Part shown: positions 60,701 to 64,000 of the stretch, piece by piece
Numbering within the stretch: position 1 is the first letter of the stretch
How the letters are laid out: each line of letters begins with the position of its first letter
Origin: Arbacia lixula
Taxonomy: Eukaryota > Echinodermata > Echinoidea > Arbacioida > Arbaciidae
Assembly (NCBI GenBank): GCA_963669155.1
Contig: OZ022579.1
Location: forward strand, 21,740,571 to 21,804,570
Direction of reading: 5' to 3'
DNA: 64,000 bases
Made by a program: the position numbers and the translations under genes
The notes under the pieces: model-generated
Databases searched by the model: none
The model's input: only the letters and a program-made list of their open reading frames with translations
What the model was told of the DNA's origin: nothing

Positions 60701-62398
60701 CAACTCTTGACCAATCATATAGCAACATTCTTAGTGTGTGGAATATAATAAAAATTATCTTCAATTAATGAATATATAGATTTTTTAACTATTGATCAGG
60801 TATATAATACAAAGGTTAAAACAAATATGTCAGCCAAACTCTTTGTACCATAATGCTGTGACTGTAACACCATGACCTCTTACATGCTGCACGTTGATAT
60901 CACGTTAAGAGCCTTTTCACTTTATTCTTTCAATATTCTTCAATTACATCTTTTGAAATGCACTGTAAGTATTACATCGCATGTTACAACTGCGCAAGCA
61001 TCTGGGGTGAGTTTATTTCCCCAAATTATTCTGGGCATCCTATTTTGTTTATTCGTCATATCCAGGCAAAAATTATCCAGATAATTGGTGGTTTCGAGCA
61101 TGTAGGATCAAGAGATAAGAAGAGTACAATTATTCTGCAGTAATTAGACGCCTTATGTTACTCCATATTCCTCAAAGAACTGCTAACTATCTTAGTACTT
61201 TATTCACTTGATATGAAAGAGGTCTTTATGACATGAAGTTTGGTTAGTGTTAAGGTCATAATTATCATGCAGATATATCATATAATAAACAAAACTCAAT
61301 CATATTTGTTGTACATAATTGTGACATTTAAAGGTTGTGTCAGATATTTGCAGGGGATTGTAAGTTTGTGCAAAATTGTAAATCAGAAAACATGGACAAA
61401 TAGCTCTTCATTGAAATTAGAAATTATTTTTTTCCCATTCAATTTGAATCAAAAGGATGCACTAATTCTACTACTGCACATGTCCTGCAGTATTTGTGAA
61501 GCAGTTCAGTGTAGCACGCTTGGCATGGATGGACCGAATAACAACAAAAAACAAAGAACACACCCTTTCTCTCTCACTATGAAAATGGTCCTTTGTTAAG
61601 CAAAAAGGGTTGAAAAAGACCCCCTGAAATTTTGTCCAAGTAACAAAAGATCATGTTCACAGTGTCTGTCATATAACTAATCAGATACTTTTCAAGACAC
61701 TAAAAATCCACTTTGAAATATCATGTTCCATTTTCGAGACCAATCATAATGGGCTTTCAAAACTGAAACTTCATTAAATGTTGTTTTTCGATCACACCCA
61801 TAAAATTAATTCATATCCATTCAATTTTGCTTTGGGAGCTCAATCATTCATATTGCAGATAAGAAAAAGCTGTCCCATAATGAACTGCACAGCTACATTC
61901 AGAGTTTGTTTGCAGTGATGTCCGCAGACATGACTGCAAACAAAAATCCAGATGTCACTGCGTGGTGCATTATGGAAGGCCTTTCACTAGACTTTACCCT
62001 ATATGGAGTGTGGAGGATTGTGTGTTTGCAAACTGATGACTGACACCACCTTTGAAACAAAAGATGTTAGCATTCACCTGTCTCGGTCAAACATGCCGAT
62101 CATGAGTCTACAGGTCTCGTGATTAAAAGGTGACCAATTCCCATTAAGTAAAGCGTGTTGGAGCTCGTCAGCTGTTATCCCTCCGCTCCCATCGGCATCA
62201 ACTGCCTAAAAATGAGAAGCAACTAGTAAGGAAAAAAGAACACACAAAGGGGAAGGGACGGGACCATTACCTATCCTTGTCGAACATCCCAATCATTAGG
62301 CGACAGCTCTCTTCGTTGAAGTTGGAGTTGTTCCCATTGAGCAGGGCTTGGCGGAGTTCTTTGGACGTGATGGCGTTGCTATTATCTTGATCTACTGC
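54722..62398 (-). CDS. penta-EF-hand protein (peflin/ALG-2/sorcin type), 5' partial, with alternative EF1 exons
   Basis: Minus-strand exons: 62398-62271 or 62205-62078 (alternatives), then 58693-58619, 57477-57403, 55906-55738 and 54757-54722. Phases 0-2, 2-2, 2-2, 2-0 and 0-stop all agree. About 160 residues are visible, covering EF1 to EF5. EF2 ([12 protein letters not shown]) and EF3 ([12 protein letters not shown]) are canonical. EF4 and EF5 are degenerate, as usual for the dimerising end. The linker W-K-Y-I-Q-Q-W is peflin-like. The Gly/Pro-rich N terminus and start are not visible. PEF proteins are cytosolic Ca2+ sensors that dimerise and bind targets such as COPII/ESCRT adaptors in the ALG-2/peflin branch. 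Which branch this belongs to needs a tree. Confidence 0.85.
54870..55055. mobile_element. 186-bp near-perfect palindromic MITE
   Basis: The left arm TAAGGATAACC...GTTAGATCAGAGC...GCCGCGAGGTGGC is repeated inverted on the right, with few mismatches over about 88 bp and almost no loop. It is flanked by TA. It lies in the last intron of the penta-EF-hand gene and would fold into a long hairpin in its pre-mRNA. Confidence 0.85.
55738..55906 (-). CDS. penta-EF-hand exon with EF4-EF5
   Basis: Acceptor CCCCCACACAG in phase 2 gives [16 protein letters not shown]4 then uses a degenerate loop ([12 protein letters not shown]), followed by [15 protein letters not shown] and EF5 D-T-N-Q-N-G-V-V-N. The donor GAT|GTGAGT is phase 0. 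Without splicing the frame would read on for about 24 residues to a stop. Confidence 0.9.
56078..56921. mobile_element. PIF/Harbinger-like MITE, 844 bp
   Basis: Termini AGCTATGGTCACAACTC and GAGTTGTGACCATAGCT (with a one-base offset) are flanked by the 3-bp direct repeat TAA. A TAA/TTA target fits PIF/Harbinger. The interior is GC-richer than its surroundings, with many short GCGATGCC and GCCTGGGC words in both orientations. Its ORFs are shadows. It lies in a penta-EF-hand intron. Confidence 0.65.
57403..57477 (-). CDS. penta-EF-hand exon with EF3
   Basis: A 75-nt phase 2-2 exon with acceptor GCATATTACAG and donor GTAAGT. It reads [20 protein letters not shown] and then T-F-G-Y-R-L. The loop has all the usual Ca2+-coordinating positions. 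Confidence 0.9.
57532..57744. mobile_element. 213-bp palindromic MITE (TA target)
   Basis: The ends CACTCCAGCTAAAAGGAATT and AATTCCTTTGAGCTGGAGTG are inverted, with TA on each side (57530-57531 and 57745-57746). The arms contain purine-rich GGGAAAGGGAAAGGGAAG on the left and its complement on the right. It starts about 55 bases from the EF3 exon's 5' boundary, in the intron. Confidence 0.85.
57910..58245. repeat. tandem repeat of about 194 bp with TGACCTTTGACC
   Basis: GATCACAATTGATGCAGA recurs at 57916 and 58110, with ATAAAGAAAT...AGCAAGTTAAACAAAAACTT following each time. The spacer contains TGACCTTTTGACC and TGACCTTTGACCCC. It is a relative of the larger satellite at 29.96 kb. Confidence 0.7.
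58619..58693 (-). CDS. penta-EF-hand exon with EF2 loop
   Basis: A 75-nt phase 2-2 exon with acceptor CACTCTGAACAG and donor GTGAGT. It reads [20 protein letters not shown] and then G-C-F-D-K. It completes the EF2 loop begun by either alternative exon. Confidence 0.9.
59390..59890. mobile_element. long inverted-repeat element, about 500 bp
   Basis: The left arm CAAGCTGAAATTGGCACATT / AAGTCAAAGGATGTC and the right arm GACATCCCTTGACTTTTAGG / TGTCAATTTCAGCTTTG are inverted. An inner inverted pair is CAATGGCC...TACACTTGTCAA with its complement. It is intronic in the penta-EF-hand gene. Fragments of one arm also occur near 24350. Confidence 0.65.
60155..60745. mobile_element. second copy of the 34949 repeat, inverted
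   Basis: Reverse-complement match to 34949-36000 plus 39101-39256, but without the hAT insertion and with a shorter centre. The sequence across GCCTGAAACC at about 60300 shows the uninterrupted target site. The hairpin block 60180-60305 has GAACTATCACTTCC arms. Confidence 0.7.
60435..60520. repeat. short GCGCGTTAATTAGGACGCGC tandem
   Basis: About two and a half copies of a 29-30-bp unit rich in GCGC and TAATTA, inside the repeat element. Confidence 0.75.
62078..62205 (-). CDS. penta-EF-hand EF1 exon, version B (canonical loop)
   Basis: A 128-nt phase 0-2 exon with acceptor TTCTCATTTTTAG and donor GTGAAT. The loop is [12 protein letters not shown], a full EF-hand consensus including Gly at position 6. 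N-G-N-W-S-P-F-N and [10 protein letters not shown] follow. It has the same length and phases as version A just upstream. Confidence 0.9.
62271..62398 (-). CDS. penta-EF-hand EF1 exon, version A (altered loop)
   Basis: A 128-nt phase 0-2 exon with acceptor GTGTCCCACTAG and donor GTAATG. The loop is [12 protein letters not shown], with Asn instead of Gly at position 6. N-G-N-N-S-N-F-N and [10 protein letters not shown] follow. It differs from version B at 13 of 43 residues. Only 65 bp separates the two exons. Joining A to B would break the frame. Confidence 0.85.
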
Positions 62399-63089
62399 CT
62401 AGTGGGACACAAAGATTCTTCAGATCAAGACTAGGCAACAGTTATCCATCCAATGAGAACATCCACAGCATGCAAATATGATTCCATCTAGTTTTATCTT
62501 TGTATTATTTTGACATGCATGTGCTCAGATCAGGGCTACTTCAAGGATGTTCAGAAGCATAATGAAATTTGTTTTTCAATTTCTATGTATCAACCATTTT
62601 TTCTTGTTGAAGAGATTACTGTGATAAAACTATGGTGTACATATTTTCTGATTTTGTGCTATTTTAACTTCAACTTTTGGCAACTTCAAAAGACCATTAT
62701 AACATAATCCTCTCATTCTGAACTCATAATATGGAGTCACAAACACATGACGCTATATTCTAAACAGTGAAAGTTTCAATCCATTTCAGTGTAGCGTGTG
62801 GCAGTTACTGCCTATAATGTTCGCCGTTACAGACATAACATCTTTTGAACACAATTATTCACATGCTTAAATACATTCATTGAATGGTCTGTGAGTTTAA
62901 GCACAAAGTTAGGCAAATTTACGCATAGATTGAAAGGAAAGGGATTGCAAATTAGAATCTAGAGAAAATCAACTGTGTGCAGTTGACTGGTATGCCTCCG
63001 CCCTGGTGCAGAGAGAGTGAAGTATTGCCAAAATCTTGAATATCTAGTAAACTCTCTACTTTTAAACTAGTAAACATCATTGAACTATC

Positions 63090-63345
63090 TTTGGTGAAGG
63101 TTGGTTTGATCTTTCTCAAGTAATCATGTAAAAGATTTGATCTTGACCTGTGACCTTTAAACTTTGACCTTCACTACTCATAATATAATCAGTTAAGTGC
63201 CCTGCCATTTAATATCATTGCATCAAGTTTGATGAAATTTGTTCAATTATTTAATGAGTTATAGCATAAACAAGATCCAGACGGACGAACGGACAAACAG
63301 AGAGATGGACAACTCGGAAACATAATGCCATCCGGCAAATTTGTT
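63090..63345. repeat. fragment of the TGACCTTTGACC / GACGGAC repeat family
   Basis: It contains GACCTGTGACCTTTAAACTT, TGACCTTCACTAC, a CAAGTTTGATGAAATTTG block and CAGACGGACGAACGGAC, the same ordering as in the element at 29849-30895. Confidence 0.55.
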
Positions 63346-63729
63346 GCAGAGACATCAAAAAATAGATTTAGTGAAACAGATGAATAAGATAATAAGATTT
63401 CCTTGTTTTGCTGCAACTGAGATAACTCAAATCAAAATTTAGAACAGAACAGAGCATTAACACGTATTTCTAAAATCACCCTACGAGCACAAACTTCCCA
63501 TTTATCATTAATAACAGGACATACACATATTAGTCTGCCCCATTACCAACGTTATATAAGACCTTTTTTTGAGGCTTGCCCTAAGCTGGTAGTCCATTCC
63601 TTATCACAATCATAAATGTTTTCTTTATTTTGGTGGTCCTTTAAATACATAAAAGAAATTTATTGTAATTTTACTAAAGAGTGCAGCAGGGCCAATGAAA
63701 CATTTTTATTTCACATGACCAAGGATAGG

Positions 63730-64000
63730 CTCCCGGGGGGGGCACTCACATACATTGGTGGTACGGGGACGTGCCGCTTTGAAGACCCCCTTTTTGAGGC
63801 CTCGATATCAGTTCTTTAGATCCTCTATATCCTACTCATGGCGAAAGTTCCGCGAAAGATCCGCTCCTTAGCCTCCCCGCTGTGCCCCTCCCTCCGTTCC
63901 CCAGGTCCGCGGCTTGCGTGCAGCTTGCTACGCTTCAACATCAACCCGGCCGCCCGACCCGCCGGCCAAGCGAGCTGCAAGAAAACCCTGACGTAAACAC
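63730..64000. repeat. GC-rich repeat at window end
   Basis: It begins at CTCCCGGGGGGGGCACTCAC and continues as GC-rich sequence to the window edge. It looks like the end of a dispersed element, not an exon, but it is cut off by the window. Confidence 0.4.

Overview
This is intron-rich animal DNA. It has short phase-matched exons, GT-AG introns of about 0.1 to 5 kb, many microsatellites, and a dense load of inverted-repeat DNA transposons, LINE fragments and minisatellites. I see no bacterial-style operons, rRNA, tRNA or CRISPR. The gene types and the style of the repeats suggest a marine invertebrate, most likely a deuterostome such as an echinoderm. That placement is inference, not proof.

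Four gene models can be assembled exon by exon with consistent splice phases. (1) Plus strand, 2916-11413: an extracellular protein with a Cys-rich exon, one EGF-like domain, a Thr/Pro/Glu mucin-like linker and a six-bladed LDL-receptor class B (YWTD) propeller. Its stop codon lies in the TTAA target site of an inserted MITE. (2) Minus strand, 23506-18475: an apparently complete three-exon, 301-residue type II membrane glycosyltransferase of the nucleotide-diphospho-sugar transferase (GT77-like) type, with a DVD motif. (3) Minus strand, 43357-31709: five in-phase exons encoding five Psq/HTH modules, a Tc5/CENP-B-type HTH and a pogo/jerky DDE domain that has lost catalytic acids. This is the strongest candidate for a new system: a transposase-derived protein with an expanded DNA-binding array. 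(4) Minus strand, 62398-54722: a penta-EF-hand protein (peflin/ALG-2/sorcin type) whose first EF-hand is encoded by two adjacent 128-bp exons with identical phases. They look like mutually exclusive alternatives that change the first calcium loop.

The space between and inside these genes is mostly mobile-element debris. It includes a TTAA-flanked MITE family carrying CRE/E-box motifs and pogo-like TA-flanked elements in the introns of gene 3. A 3.1-kb hAT-like element has an 8-bp target duplication and sits inside another repeat. There is also a G-tract element with a perfect 15-bp inverted repeat, several hairpin MITEs in gene 4, a Tc1 remnant, LINE reverse-transcriptase tails, and a decayed copy of an unnamed protein family. 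Tandem arrays include a pyrimidine-rich minisatellite of about 44 bp (24.9-26.0 kb) and a 157-bp satellite whose units each carry a DR1-type nuclear-receptor motif (29.96-30.78 kb). The stretches 13.7-17.8 kb, 46.3-47.5 kb, 48.2-54.7 kb and most of 62.4-64 kb hold no gene I can support.
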